Below, one piece after another: positions 1 to 9,777 of a stretch of 64,000 nt of DNA. The notes beneath the pieces were generated by a model, which did not search any database, was not told the DNA's origin, and saw nothing but the letters and a program-made list of their open reading frames with translations. The stretch's first letter is position 1. Each line of letters begins with the position of its first letter. Source of the stretch: Chloroflexi bacterium TSY (GTDB lineage: Bacteria; Chloroflexota; Anaerolineae; Caldilineales; Caldilineaceae); NCBI GenBank assembly GCA_019217005.1, contig JAHBNG010000008.1, positions 124,001-188,000 on the forward strand, written 5' to 3'. The position numbers and the translations under genes were made by a program.

Positions 1-1121
1 TTGCCGATAGAAGGGATACGCACAGTCATGGTAAAGGTGTAGTAAGTACGACCATCAATGGTGACAGGCTTGTAGGCATTCTGGGGGATGTAGGGGACCA
101 ACTCTTTGACTTTAATATGTGGCCCCTCGAAAGTTATCGGCTGACCATCTTCATCCCGCAAACGAAAACTATTTGTCTCCAGATTGCGATTGCACTTCAA
201 GATGCTGATCCAATCTTTATTCAGACGATCGAGTACAGCTAGAAAATCTGGAGCGAGATACCAACCATCGAAGAGAGCCCAACCAAAGATAAGGGTTCGT
301 TCAACAGCTTTTTCAACCAGTTCACTGGCAATGGTTATCTTGGTCTTAAACGCTTCGTCTCGCTCTCGAAAGGCGGTGGTCAGTTAATAGGTGGCTATCC
401 ACTCGTTTATGAAAAGCGGTTCGTTCTTTCTTTTTCTTGGGAATCTCGGTCACTGGGAAATGTTTTTCCACAAATGCTTCCCAGTCGGTAAACTCTTCGT
501 ACCGTCGGTAGATACTTGCATCGACCGGAAAACGGATAGCGCCACTGACATAGTGACTTGTGACTAAGTTATGAGCCAGTGGATGCTGACCATTGCTATG
601 ATTGTAGTGGGTGTCGATATACTCGAACAGACTTCCCACATGTTCACATAGTGTATCGTCAATCGCTAATACCGATTCTGACTCTGAACGTTGGTATTGT
701 GCTGTCTCTGACTATACGCTCATCATTGAGTTTTTCGGCTCGCCAAGGAGCTTCACTCAGATACCGTGATACATTCGTCTTATCTGCACTATCTAGAATG
801 CAACGGGCAATATTTGCCATGCTTTTGTTGTCCAAGACCATCAGACCCGTCAGATAGTTTTCAAAGTGGCGAAACTGTTTACGATTGGCAAATACGGGGT
901 GGTTCAGAATTAGGTTTACACTTTTGATACATAGACAAAAATCTATATGAGGTCATTTTCTGCCTGAGCATGGCTCAAATTAGAAAATATAAACATCTTT
1001 TCTCTTTGCAAAAATGTAAACCTAATTGTCCGCCTAAAATGAACCACCCCGCAAATACTGAACGAAAGGTTTCGCTATGCTCCTTGACCAGTGGCGCTAC
1101 ATTTACTATCGGCAATTGCAT
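1..1121 (-). pseudogene. IS4/IS701-like DDE transposase, disrupted and cut by the window edge
   Basis: Reading the minus strand from an ATG at 1119-1121 gives the N-terminus MQLPIVNVAPLVKEHSE, interrupted at 896-1050 by a 155-bp MITE, then resuming with VFANRKQFRHFENYLTGL and the family signature NVSRYLSEAPWR. Further on lie LAHNLVTSHYVSGAIRFPVD and, near 100-345, FGWALFDGWYLAPDFLAVL and NRNLETNSFRLRDEDGQ, which match the order of an IS701-like DDE transposase. At least one frameshift near 365-385 and another between 640 and 720 separate these blocks, so no continuous product is possible. The C-terminus lies outside the window. The terminal repeats of the parent IS were not identified. The family name is from memory of conserved motifs. 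Confidence 0.8.
896..1050. mobile_element. 155-bp MITE (family A), copy 1
   Basis: The element is exactly 155 bp with perfect 11-bp terminal inverted repeats GGGGTGGTTCA / TGAACCACCCC. It is flanked by an 8-bp target duplication, GCAAATAC, at 888-895 and 1051-1058. It splits the transposase pseudogene, and the coding frame reads across the join when the element and one copy of the duplication are removed. It encodes no credible protein. It is nearly identical to the copy at 49849-50003. Confidence 0.93.
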
Positions 1122-1479
1122 CTTGATGGCTCCTTTTCTGCACTTTTTTCTTGATGCAATCTATTGAGATGACTTTTGTCTCTTTTGTCAAAATTGGAAA
1201 ACCTTCATTTCACAACTATCGAGTAATATCTTAATCGTTGAATACGATTTGAATGCATTTTTTTTGATTGGGGTACGATAGAGATACTGGTTGGCAACGA
1301 TCGGGATACGATTGATCGCTCCATTGATAGTATTGCAGCCACTCGGCGATCTGCCGTCGTTCCCATGTACGCCCAAAGAAAAACTTGGAGATGACACGTT
1401 TGATGCCATGCCTTTAGCAAACGGAATGTTTAGAAACGATGAGCATATAGGAAACAAACAAAAGACAAGGAGCAAATAT
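1122..1479. other. Intergenic stretch, probable mobile-element debris
   Basis: There is no convincing gene between the transposase start and the ParB-like gene. On the minus strand, around 1290-1400, a run including FFFGRTWERRQIAEWLQYY looks like a helix-turn-helix fragment of an unidentified protein, but it has no start and soon meets stops. It may be the edge of an older insertion. Confidence 0.4.
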
Positions 1480-1884
1480 ATGCCTCAACGCTATGGGGAA
1501 TATCAGGATGGAGTCCAAAAATATTGGTCAGTGGAGCGTCTTTGGCGTCTCTCGGAATCGTTACCTGTAGAGAATATAGCCATAGACAAGATTCAGGGGC
1601 CGGATGAAGTCACATGGTTTTCATTTGACGGACCATTACCAACTTGTCGGGCCATCGCCGAGCATTGCAAACGCATCAATGAAGTCGATTTAAGCTATCC
1701 TATCCTACTGACTGAAGACTTTAAGGTATTTGATGGCATGCATCGGATTGCGCGCTGCATCATGGAAGGAAAGACCCACATTCAGGCTAAGCGCTTTTTG
1801 GAAGATCCCGAGCCAGATGAATACATCGAGTTCGAGCGCGAAAGTAGGGACAAGTTAGAAACACAGCATCGTTATAAAGAATGA
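1480..1884 (+). CDS. ParB/Srx-fold-like small protein
   Basis: A 134-residue cytoplasmic protein. I chose the ATG at 1480 because an AAGGAG ribosome binding site sits about seven bases upstream; an earlier in-frame start would run into mobile-element debris. The core ILLTEDFKVFDGMHRIARC and the following IQAKRF resemble the ParB N-terminal/sulfiredoxin-like fold (a G-x-H-R core). This fold occurs in stand-alone proteins of unknown role as well as in partition proteins. A C-terminal DEPD-like acidic segment (EDPEPDEYIEFE) is typical of the small stand-alone type. There is no DNA-binding helix-turn-helix and no ParA partner nearby, so a role in chromosome partition is unlikely. Substrate and partner are unknown. 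A strong hairpin directly overlaps the stop codon. Confidence 0.6.
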   Translation: MPQRYGEYQDGVQKYWSVERLWRLSESLPVENIAIDKIQGPDEVTWFSFDGPLPTCRAIAEHCKRINEVDLSYPILLTEDFKVFDGMHRIARCIMEGKTHIQAKRFLEDPEPDEYIEFERESRDKLETQHRYKE

Positions 1885-1917
1885 GCGGGATCGTGTTTGG
1901 TAAACGATCCCGCTCAT
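1881..1917 (+). terminator. Hairpin terminator after the ParB-like gene
   Basis: Perfect 13-bp arms (ATGAGCGGGATCG and its complement) enclose an 11-base loop. The stem overlaps the stop codon of the preceding gene. The T-tract after it is weak (TTTGACTGTT), so this is a likely but not ideal intrinsic terminator. Confidence 0.65.
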
Positions 1918-1928
1918 TTGACTGTTAA

Positions 1929-3223
1929 GGCTAAACCAAAAAAATAATTATACGCGAACGAGAGAATGGAGAGGGGGAATAAGGACAAACCATTTTTCTA
2001 AACCAGGTAAACGTTGGAAGCGTTGTTCCAAACGGTCCATCTCTTTCTGAGTGAGTTTGACGCCGGTCTCATAAAGAGTGGAATTCAGGTGAACGAAGGG
2101 TTGTAGTTGGTTAAAGCGAAAAGAACGGCAAAATTGAGAACGGTCTCAAGAGAATCGAGAAGAGAACCGTTCCAGTGTTTTCAAGATGGCCCCAAACCCG
2201 TTCGATGGGGTTGTATTTACTGTGATAAGGAGGGTAGCAGGCGAGCTGAATAGAGAGACGATAGTGCTCAACAAACTGAGTGAGACGATACATAAACTGA
2301 GTCCGACGGGTATGATTTTCGGGACCATTGTCCTGATTGATCACGAGGGTCTTGACGTGAGGAAAGTGTTCACGTACGCTTTCCCAAAAATCAATCAGGC
2401 AGTCGACAATACAGTCACTCGTCACTTTCGACTGAGTCAAGTAAAGAAAGAGTTCCTTGGTTGAAGGGAGGTAAATGCCAAAAGGAGTGACTTTCTCGGT
2501 CTTCTTATCTTGAAAGTCATGATCGAGCGCTTTGACAACCACTCGACTTATCCCTTCTCTCGAGAAACGGTCAAGTAAAATCGTCGCTTTGGCATCCCAA
2601 GAGAGGCGCAGAACCGTCTCGTCTGCATCCGCTTCTTGATTGATCTGATGAATTCTATCAAAGATCGCATCGGTCTCTGGGATCTTTTTCACTGGTTGAC
2701 TTTTTTTGACCCGGTTTGAGCCATAGCCTAACTCATTGAGCTTCAAGCGGATGGCCTCTTCGCCAGGCAATTCCTCATCTGTGTATCCTTTCTGCTCGAT
2801 GAGCTGGGTACGCATTTCGGCGGCGGTTAGTCGAGTGTACAATTGGGGGTCGAAAGGTGGGATCGGTCTGGCTGAATTGATCGGCGATTTCAACCATATC
2901 GGCCAGTAAAGTGGGGATATGGTCTTCGGCTTTTGCGACCACGTCGGTGGCTTTGGTCGACATAACAGAAGCCGCCTTCTAGTTCTTCCAGGGCTTTGGC
3001 TATCGTCGCCCGATTCCAGCCCAACTCTCGTTCTGCTTTCGTCGGACTCCCTTCGCATATCGTTTTGACCGTTTGGGCCATGAAGTGCCTTCTTTCGTAT
3101 CCACTTAACATGGCCTTCGTCTCTTTCAAGACTTCAACCATTTCTGGCGAGATTGTCATTTTTGCTCCTTTTGGAGAGCTAGTTTAACACCTTCTCGCGT
3201 ATATTTTATTTTTTGGATTGGCC
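1929..3223 (-). mobile_element. ISAzo13-type insertion sequence, copy 1 (decayed)
   Basis: About 1.3 kb with imperfect inverted ends, GGCTAAACCAAAAAAATAAT on the left and GGCCAATCCAAAAAATAAAA read inward from the right. It is flanked by TAA on both sides (1926-1928 and 3224-3226), which matches the 3-bp duplication seen at the second copy (41821-43446). It lies in the opposite orientation to that copy and is nearly identical to it outside a few indels. Confidence 0.88.
1948..3159 (-). pseudogene. ISAzo13-family transposase, frameshifted
   Basis: The product begins MTISPEMVEVLKETKAMLSG and contains family hallmarks: YTRLTAAEMRTQLIEQKGYT, ETVLRLSWDAKATILLDRFS, TPFGIYLPSTKELFLYLTQS, LVINQDNGPENHTRRTQF and YPPYHSKYNPIERVWGHLE. 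These cover the DDE catalytic core (D in the DAKA block, D in NQDNGPEN, E in NPIERVWG). The frame is broken at three places: an AAAA run in the N-terminal region (shared with the other copy), a 2-base loss near 2845, and a 1-base loss near 2180 that truncates the C-terminus. This copy cannot make full-length transposase without frameshifting. Confidence 0.88.
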
Positions 3224-3296
3224 TAAAAGAAACTAGATTTTTCGGGCTGGAAAATTGATACGTCGGTCGTGCCGAAATAGTAGTTTCCCCTCTACT

Positions 3297-3935
3297 CTAT
3301 TCGGTCACCGATTTCAAAGGGGCTGTGACTAGAACCCAGTAATGACCAAAATCACTCCCATCAAGGTAGACATGCCCGATCCCTAATTGGGTTTGTTCAG
3401 CATAAAAGTCACTTGCGCCTAACGGATGGGTGTCATTGGACCAGGCTGACCAAACTTCTGCTGGCGTTGACCATCCTGCGGAAATCGAAGCGACGTAGTT
3501 TGTAGCTTGCGAATCATGATAGTAACTGGGCAAAGAATATCCTGCATTCTCAATGAGATAGTTGGGGCCAAATCCCTCGGGGTTGACAGGATTGAAATAG
3601 CCACGCACCGCCATATCTTGTGCCATTTGGCGAGCAACCCCGTGCAGTATGGAGTGGCAGTTGAGTTCTGTACGCTGTTGGTTTGCGTCGTGTGCCATGA
3701 GGGCTGCCAGCGCTTCCTCTGTTTCGCTCATCACGCAAGCAGTGTTATCAATTCTTGACATGTCATCACGGTTGCTGGACGTTATGAGACTGTTTTCTCC
3801 TTGGAACACAGGGAGGTAGACGAAATTTGTGTATCCTTCTGCCTGTACGTGTTGAGGAGTGCCAATCGTGACTATTACTGCTATGATCAAGCCACAGATG
3901 ATCGTGGCTGCTGTGTGTGTTTTGTGAATTGTCAT
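3297..3935 (-). CDS. Secreted CAP/SCP-domain protein
   Basis: A 212-residue protein with a classical signal peptide (hydrophobic residues 10-25, probable cleavage after QHVQA near residue 32). The mature part is a single CAP (cysteine-rich secretory/SCP-like) domain: NCHSILHGVARQMAQDMAVR for the first helix, ENAGYSLP for the conserved ENxxY-type strand, WSAWSNDTHPLGASDFYAE for the substrate-groove helix, and GHYWVLVTAP for the last strand. Bacterial CAP proteins are extracellular; their activity is mostly unknown. The gene stands alone between an ISAzo13-type element and a 380-bp spacer, on the same strand as the membrane-protein genes upstream. The cysteines at the mature N-terminus and in NCHS may form a disulfide. 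Confidence 0.8.
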   Translation of the reverse strand: MTIHKTHTAATIICGLIIAVIVTIGTPQHVQAEGYTNFVYLPVFQGENSLITSSNRDDMSRIDNTACVMSETEEALAALMAHDANQQRTELNCHSILHGVARQMAQDMAVRGYFNPVNPEGFGPNYLIENAGYSLPSYYHDSQATNYVASISAGWSTPAEVWSAWSNDTHPLGASDFYAEQTQLGIGHVYLDGSDFGHYWVLVTAPLKSVTE

Positions 3936-4318
3936 CTTGTCTTCCTTTCGTTAGGCGGTGCTTACGTATCTATAAGGAATCTTTTATGGTTGAGTACTGC
4001 TGCTTATGAGTGAGTGTAGTCAATCTATTGTTGAGTATCTACATAGACTCATGAACGACTGTTTTTCTTACAAGATTCGCGGAACTAACGTTTTTCTTAC
4101 AAGATTCACTTGGTGCTAATAGCTTAACATTGAAACGTCGATAAAACGTCGGTTGGACGTAAGTTATACGTTTGCCCTACGATATTTTAGGTATAAATGG
4201 GTTTTTCTGCGCTCAGATATATCGAACACATAATCGCAAACTTTCCAAGAAAAGCTAGATAAATTGTATTTATTGGATTGAGCAATGATTTTGTGAAAGT
4301 GGACGGGGGATAGAGGAG
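3936..4318. other. Non-coding spacer with an 18-bp direct repeat
   Basis: No gene is visible. GTTTTTCTTACAAGATTC occurs twice in the same direction (4061-4078 and 4090-4107), 29 bp apart start to start. Just after it, three ACGT-centred repeats (AACGTCG, AACGTCGG, GGACGTAA) lie within 45 bp. The spacer is upstream of the CAP gene, so these could be regulatory. Confidence 0.5.
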
Positions 4319-6778
4319 CTATTTGCTAACTTCAATCATGCCGACACGAACTTGGTTGTGTTCGACGTGCCCTTTGCCGGCATCAGTGACGGGGAGAAGA
4401 ACTGCGCCTTGACTTTCTACTTCGTATAATCCGATCCATAGTTCATACTGACCGGCAGCAAGGTCGGCAGGGAGAGGTAGAGAAAATTCACTGAGGACTC
4501 GATCACCCGCTTGCCAATAGCGGGTTGGAAAGCGATTTGCAGCAGGTGGTTGATCGAACCCCGCTATGCGTTCACCGTCACTATTTCGTAAGTGAACAAA
4601 GGCAACATAATCTGTGCTTGGGGAAGCAAGCGCATCCCAGACGAGGGTGACCATAAGAGTGTTTGCACCAACATTGAGTTGGTTTAGTGCGCTAAATCCC
4701 ACTAACCGAATTGCATGACCAAAGTCGCTGCCAATCACGATTACGTCTAAGTCTTCGATATCGGGTCTGGTCAATGGGCTGATGGCGACCGAAGAGACGA
4801 TTGGTACGATTTCTTCGCCATTCGCATTGTATGCGTCGATTGGGAGTAGATCACTTTGAGCAGTGCTGGGTTTGATAAAGCCAGTGTAGATACGGGCCAA
4901 GAGGGGTGAAAATGAATCGATTGGCCGTGTGAGCTCGATCTGATAGCGGTCAGGGTAGATCACGCCTGGTTGCCATAACGTTGTCGGATTGCGACCCCAA
5001 CCAGGATGAGTCGTCAGGTTGGCAATTTCTGCTCCTGTCTCATCCAGTAGTTGAATGAACATCTGATAGTCATCGTCGGCAGGTTCATCGATGGAGAGAT
5101 AGAGTGTCGCGGGGATTCGGTCACCAGGGTAATAGCGTCCAGTTGGTATATCGATTGCTGAAAGATGAAATTGGCTTGAACCTTCTGTTGGATCTCTATA
5201 AGAAATATCAACGGGTATGACGTCTGTTGGTAAATCCGCAATCGGCTTGGGAGCGGCATAAGCATTCGGCAGTAACCAAACGAGCGCATAGATAGAGCAA
5301 CCAAGTAGCAAGATAGGAATCGTAAAGAGCGTATAGCGTCGGACTCGATCCGGAAACCATCGGTTAACTAAGCTAATGGCACAATACCAACCTGCTGATA
5401 ATAAGAGTGCAAAGGCAGTAATACCCGGAAAGAGTAGTCGTCCTTGGCTGCCGGTAGCCTGGCTGCTCCAATAGGCAATTAGAGCAAGAGAGAGAGACGC
5501 CCAAACTACGAGTAGGAATTGGATTAAGCGGTCATTCGGGATTAGGAGTTTAGTAGCGAAACGGAGATTCGTTAATTTTCGTATGAGGGCAATGAGAAGA
5601 CCCAATATGGCAATCAGCGTTACCCAATCGAGGATGCGATAGATGAAGGTTGGTAGCAAAATATTGAACCAGCCAAAAAGACCCCAAAACGAGTAGCGTA
5701 GTCCACGTAGTTCTCCCACGAGACTTTCCCAATCGGGCAGGCTGTCGCGGCGACCATTAATATCGAGTAGGTGAGTCACACCTAACCAATCGTCGTAGAG
5801 AGTATAGTTGCGCCAATACCACCAACCGCAGATGAGAAGTGCAGGTAGGGCAACGGGTAGGATTGCGCGTAGTGGTAACTGCCAGTCACGCCGTTTCCAA
5901 GCTAAAATAAGGCCTGTCAATGCTGCTAGGAGCCAGAGCCCAAGCCCTTGAAGCTTACTCAAAGCGGCAATCCCCAAAAGGATTCCTAAAATCAGCCATT
6001 CAACGAATAGAATGGGAGCTTGATCTTGCTTTGCCAACAGACGAGCCAGATAGTATACAGCGGCAGCACTCGCTACATTGATTGCATTGTCATTGCTAAC
6101 CGAAGCGCTGATGAAAACAAATTGCGGAATCGTGGCCACTAAGAGCAACGCAATGATTTGGATCGTTGGCTCTGTTGGAAAGGCAAGTTTTCCGGTTAAA
6201 TAGAGAAACCAAAGAGTCAATCCGCCCATTGCGAGCGAAATCCAACGCCCAAGATGCATGGCCAGGTTCGTATTGCGGAGGGGCAGATCAAGTGGTCCAT
6301 CACAGCGAAAAAAACATGTGCTGCGGGCGCTATAGAGCATGCGGTTTTTGTTACCGGGATAAAGCGGATCCCCAATGTTGGAACGGTCATTGATACGATT
6401 TAATTGATCAAAATCATTCTGGTCAATGCCGCGAGTGAGCCAGCCGGCCATGAGGTAATAAAGCGGTGCTTGGCTTCCTTCTTGGGACCATGGTCCAGTC
6501 TCCTCTGCACTCTGTACAGGAAGCCAATTGCCTTGCGCTAGATGGCGTACAAAAGCATAATGATAAAGTTCGTCAGGAGTTTCAAAGGGTGGGACGACGA
6601 GACTATAGCTGAATCCCGTTATAAGAAAGATGATCAGAGAGGCGATAAACCAATATTTTATGTTTGGGCTCATTTGGAGTTTGGGATAAAATATTGCGCA
6701 TTGCATGATACCGGTTGAAAAATTGGTTCCGTTGCAAATATCTTCCCATTCGCTTCGTGCTTTCTCTTGATTTTCCAT
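4319..6778 (-). CDS. Large polytopic membrane protein, glycosyltransferase-like (DUF2142/GT39-like)
   Basis: An 819-residue protein: a membrane half with about ten hydrophobic segments (residues 40-520) followed by a soluble extracytoplasmic half of about 280 residues. The motif VVPPFETPDELYHYAFVRHL just after the first membrane helix carries the acidic pair typical of GT-C glycosyltransferases and DUF2142 proteins, which use lipid-linked sugars at the outer face of the membrane. The C-terminal part (LYLSIDEPADDDYQMFIQLL, VTLVWDALASPSTDYVAFVH) looks like two beta-sandwich modules and resembles the tail of the gene at 7765. The annotated ATG is only seven bases from an IS5 end, so the native start may be the internal Met before SPNIKYWF (about residue 36). 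The IS separates this gene from its likely operon partner at 7765-9777. Confidence 0.7.
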   Translation of the reverse strand: MENQEKARSEWEDICNGTNFSTGIMQCAIFYPKLQMSPNIKYWFIASLIIFLITGFSYSLVVPPFETPDELYHYAFVRHLAQGNWLPVQSAEETGPWSQEGSQAPLYYLMAGWLTRGIDQNDFDQLNRINDRSNIGDPLYPGNKNRMLYSARSTCFFRCDGPLDLPLRNTNLAMHLGRWISLAMGGLTLWFLYLTGKLAFPTEPTIQIIALLLVATIPQFVFISASVSNDNAINVASAAAVYYLARLLAKQDQAPILFVEWLILGILLGIAALSKLQGLGLWLLAALTGLILAWKRRDWQLPLRAILPVALPALLICGWWYWRNYTLYDDWLGVTHLLDINGRRDSLPDWESLVGELRGLRYSFWGLFGWFNILLPTFIYRILDWVTLIAILGLLIALIRKLTNLRFATKLLIPNDRLIQFLLVVWASLSLALIAYWSSQATGSQGRLLFPGITAFALLLSAGWYCAISLVNRWFPDRVRRYTLFTIPILLLGCSIYALVWLLPNAYAAPKPIADLPTDVIPVDISYRDPTEGSSQFHLSAIDIPTGRYYPGDRIPATLYLSIDEPADDDYQMFIQLLDETGAEIANLTTHPGWGRNPTTLWQPGVIYPDRYQIELTRPIDSFSPLLARIYTGFIKPSTAQSDLLPIDAYNANGEEIVPIVSSVAISPLTRPDIEDLDVIVIGSDFGHAIRLVGFSALNQLNVGANTLMVTLVWDALASPSTDYVAFVHLRNSDGERIAGFDQPPAANRFPTRYWQAGDRVLSEFSLPLPADLAAGQYELWIGLYEVESQGAVLLPVTDAGKGHVEHNQVRVGMIEVSK

Positions 6779-6784
6779 CCATTA

Positions 6785-7719
6785 GAAGGTGTTTTAAAAG
6801 TATTGGGCAAGAGAATTAAAGAGCGAGAGCCGGGTCGTTGCTGAGGCGACGGAGCATGATATGGACCATAGCGGCATAAATCATGGCTTCGCTGTTGCGA
6901 GGCAAGACTTCATAGTCCTTGCTAAGCCGCCGATAGTTGCCGAGCCAAGCAAAGGTGCGCTCAACGACCCCTCGACGGGGCAAGAGGACAAAGCCTTGAG
7001 CGTCATCAGAACGCGTGACGACTTGGAAAAGCCAACCAGCAAGGTTGAAGACCCAGTCGATCATGGGTTGACCGGAGTAACCGCCATCGGCCCAGATGAG
7101 AGCGAGTTGTTGGAAGCCCTTCTGCTTGAGACGCTTCAGGAGAGATTTGGCTCCATCTCGCTCTTGAATGCTAGCTTTGTGGACATGAACAAGGAGGAGC
7201 AAGCCCATGACGTCAACCAGAATGTGACGCTTGCGTCCGGTGACCTTCTTGGCGCTGTCATAGCCTCGTTCACCCGCAACCGAAGTCGTTTTGACACTTT
7301 GGCTATCCAGGATGGCAGCACTCGGTTCGGTTTCTCGTCCAGCCAGGATGCGGACCGCTTCCCGCAAGGCATCATTCATCTTTTCCCAGATGCCTGCCTT
7401 GCTCCAGCGGTTGAAGTAGCCATAGACCGTCGACCAGGGCGGCAGGTCGTGTGGTATCATGCGCCAGGCGTTGCCCCCTCGCAGCACATAGAAGATGCCA
7501 TTAATCACCTCTCGCATATCGACGTCTCGGGGACGTCCGCCCGTCTTGGCTGGTGGAATCAGTGGCTCTATTATCTGCCACTCTATCTCGTTCATATCTG
7601 TACTGTAGGCTTCTCGACTCATTTTCTCTCCTCATTCTTCTTTTTTTTCGTTTGAGGAGTTTATTTTACTTAGCCTGTCTGGAAGTCTCATTCCTTTTCA
7701 GATCTTTTAATACACCTTC
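6785..7719 (-). mobile_element. IS5-type insertion sequence, complete
   Basis: A 935-bp element with imperfect inverted ends GAAGGTGTTTTAAAAG / GAAGGTGTATTAAAAG and a TTA target duplication (6782-6784, 7720-7722). The T-N-A target is typical of the IS1031 subgroup of IS5. Its transposase is intact, the only intact one in the window, so it may still be active. Its ends closely resemble those of the 152-bp MITE at 10150-10301. Confidence 0.9.
6816..7622 (-). CDS. IS5-family (IS1031-like) transposase
   Basis: A 268-residue uninterrupted DDE transposase, close to the usual length for this subgroup when made as a single frame. It starts MSREAYSTDMNEIEWQIIEP, with the N-terminal domain of unknown function DUF4096 (GGRPRDVDMREVINGIFYVL, WRMIPHDLPPWSTVYGYF). 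It has catalytic Asp in AAILDSQSVKTT, Asp in LIWADGGYSGQ and the Glu block VVERTFAWLGNYRRLSKDYE. It cuts and pastes its own element by recognising the terminal repeats at 6785 and 7719. No frameshift or missing catalytic residue is visible. Confidence 0.95.
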   Translation of the reverse strand: MSREAYSTDMNEIEWQIIEPLIPPAKTGGRPRDVDMREVINGIFYVLRGGNAWRMIPHDLPPWSTVYGYFNRWSKAGIWEKMNDALREAVRILAGRETEPSAAILDSQSVKTTSVAGERGYDSAKKVTGRKRHILVDVMGLLLLVHVHKASIQERDGAKSLLKRLKQKGFQQLALIWADGGYSGQPMIDWVFNLAGWLFQVVTRSDDAQGFVLLPRRGVVERTFAWLGNYRRLSKDYEVLPRNSEAMIYAAMVHIMLRRLSNDPALAL

Positions 7720-7764
7720 TTAGGACATTATGTGGTTAAGCCAAATTCTCGAAAACTCCTGATG

Positions 7765-9777
7765 TTATCTGAACGACAGATAGACGGTTGTCTCGCTAGA
7801 CTCAACCCCGATTCCCCGTGCTTTCGCGATACGCAATTTTTCAAGCGAATCGCGATTGTAAAGTTCCACTGCTAATCGATAGCGTCCGGTAAGAAGCCCA
7901 TTTGCAAGATCAACTCCGTCTACGGGTGCAAAATCACTAAATTCCAGAAAGGTTTGGCCTGGATACCAGAGATCGGTTGGTATCCAACCCTCATAAGGCT
8001 CTCTCTCGGTTTGTGCGAGCGTTTGCCATTGATCCCCAAAGGCTTCTTCTGCCCGAACAATATACTTGTAACGTTGGTCCGTCTTCGTTGATATCTGCCA
8101 ATAAAGAAAGAGTGGTGTGTGAGTTCTAGATGTTAGCGCCGGTTCTATATCATATCCAATCAGCTGAATCTGATCCCCAAAAGAAACATCAACTTGATGC
8201 GGAATGTTTTCAAGTGGTTCATTATAGACCGGTACTTCCGGATAATACAGCTCTGCACGAAGCGTGGAATGGCTAAAGAAAACCATCTCGATCATGCGAT
8301 AATCCGTCAGTTCGCTGAGCCACTCTTCTACTTTTTTCTCTGGGTCAAGATAAGAATGTGTACCAGATTTAATCATCCAAATGCGACGATATTGCTGGCT
8401 CAGTTGTTCCAAAAACGTGTAAGTATCTTCTATTGGTTTCTTGAGCAGGGGGACTCCATAGATCGCAATCGGTGCCCCAGCTGCTTCTGCCGTTCGCAAT
8501 TCAGGAATCGGCAAATAATAGTCAAAATGACGCCATGAAAAGGTCGGATTGATAAGGACAACGTCACCGGGAAGAACGTGATCTTCAAAATAGGCGCCCA
8601 AACTCGTAAAATCATCTTTGGCATATTCTTCTTGCGTAAAATAACTGTATGTACTAAATCCATTGCCGAACAGTAACAAGAGCACCAATCCTCCCGCAAG
8701 CCATCTTTGACGTTCCCAGATTAGCCCCAGTCCGCTACCTGCCGCAAGCAGAATTCCCCCACCAATTAAGCTCATGTGACGCGCGTTCATGTAGACTGGT
8801 TGTACTGACTGGATAGCTATCAAAACGCCCGTTGGAATGATCACGAGTGCTGGAACAAGCCAGCCACCGTTAGCTATCAGTTGTATCCGGCGCATTGCCC
8901 ACAATATGCCAAGAAGCGCGAGAAGTCCAAAGAGCAGATCGAGTGCAAACACCCAAGCTTGACCCACATCAGCACTTGGTCCCATGCTGAAGGCATTGAG
9001 CAAGTCGCGTAGAAGTATATCAGTGGCAACCATACGAAAATTGATGCCCCCACCTCCACTAAGCAGCGACTGCGCGATGAACCAACTAATTCCTCCAATT
9101 GTCAAAAGAAGTATGCTAACAATCGATATGGCCAGAATCCAATTGCGACGACCCAACCAAAGCAGAAGCAACAGCATGTGAACTGGCACCAGGAAGGTTG
9201 CAAAATAATGAGTTGCCAAAAAACCGATAAAGATAAAGACATAGCCAACGATCCAGAACAGTTTGCGGTCGTTCACCTCAATTGCACGAACCAACAGGTA
9301 GCTACTCAGCAGGGCCAACAATGCCCACAGAGCATAAGGTCTTGCTTCTTGACCATACCAGAGATAAAAGGGGCTCACCGCACCGAACAAAGCCGACCAA
9401 ATTGGACCAGAATAAGGCAAGATAGCGTGACGAACAAAATAACGTCCGAAAGTCCAGAGAATTGGCACAAAGAGAGTTGATGCCATGACGGAAACATAAC
9501 GTAACGAAAATTCGCTGATGCCAGCTGTGTGGACAAAGAAGGATTGAAGCAGAAAGAAGAGGAAGGGATGTTGGTCTATGGTTCGTGCCGCTGTGAACCC
9601 GTCGTACATCCATAGTTCACCCCGTAGCAGAGACCACACATTTGACTCTGCCCGTTGGAGACTCAAGCTCTCGTCCCACCAGAGATTTTTGGCATCTAAC
9701 TGCCAGACGAGACGCGCATATGCGAGTAGACACAGCACGAGCAACAACCATTGCAAGAGTGGGCGTTTAGCCTGCAT
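7765..9777 (-). CDS. GT39-like membrane glycosyltransferase
   Basis: A 670-residue protein with an N-terminal membrane helix and then NLWWDESLSLQRAESN, the acidic loop motif of GT-C/GT39 (PMT/ArnT-like) transferases. About ten more hydrophobic segments follow, with YLWYGQEARPYALWALLALL in a periplasmic loop plus helix, a pattern common in this family. Residues from about 500 onward form a soluble extracellular module (VSFGDQIQLIGYDIEP, PLFLYWQISTKTDQRYKYIV) like the tail of the 4319 gene. It probably transfers a sugar from a polyprenyl-phosphate donor to a protein or envelope glycan. It overlaps the upstream rpn remnant by 11 bp. An IS5-type element now separates it from the 4319 gene. Confidence 0.78.
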   Translation of the reverse strand: MQAKRPLLQWLLLVLCLLAYARLVWQLDAKNLWWDESLSLQRAESNVWSLLRGELWMYDGFTAARTIDQHPFLFFLLQSFFVHTAGISEFSLRYVSVMASTLFVPILWTFGRYFVRHAILPYSGPIWSALFGAVSPFYLWYGQEARPYALWALLALLSSYLLVRAIEVNDRKLFWIVGYVFIFIGFLATHYFATFLVPVHMLLLLLWLGRRNWILAISIVSILLLTIGGISWFIAQSLLSGGGGINFRMVATDILLRDLLNAFSMGPSADVGQAWVFALDLLFGLLALLGILWAMRRIQLIANGGWLVPALVIIPTGVLIAIQSVQPVYMNARHMSLIGGGILLAAGSGLGLIWERQRWLAGGLVLLLLFGNGFSTYSYFTQEEYAKDDFTSLGAYFEDHVLPGDVVLINPTFSWRHFDYYLPIPELRTAEAAGAPIAIYGVPLLKKPIEDTYTFLEQLSQQYRRIWMIKSGTHSYLDPEKKVEEWLSELTDYRMIEMVFFSHSTLRAELYYPEVPVYNEPLENIPHQVDVSFGDQIQLIGYDIEPALTSRTHTPLFLYWQISTKTDQRYKYIVRAEEAFGDQWQTLAQTEREPYEGWIPTDLWYPGQTFLEFSDFAPVDGVDLANGLLTGRYRLAVELYNRDSLEKLRIAKARGIGVESSETTVYLSFR

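Noticed and set aside
1291..1479. N-terminal extension of the ParB-like gene to 1291
   Set aside because: The extension crosses transposon debris and lacks a ribosome binding site, while the ATG at 1480 has AAGGAG correctly placed.
1480..1884. A plasmid-style partition gene
   Set aside because: Only the small ParB/Srx-like fold is present, without a DNA-binding domain, a ParA partner or parS-like repeats, so an origin or partition locus is not supported.
6861..7655. A 264-codon open frame opposite the IS5 transposase
   Set aside because: It is the antisense shadow of an intact transposase with complete DDE motifs and has no recognisable protein features.
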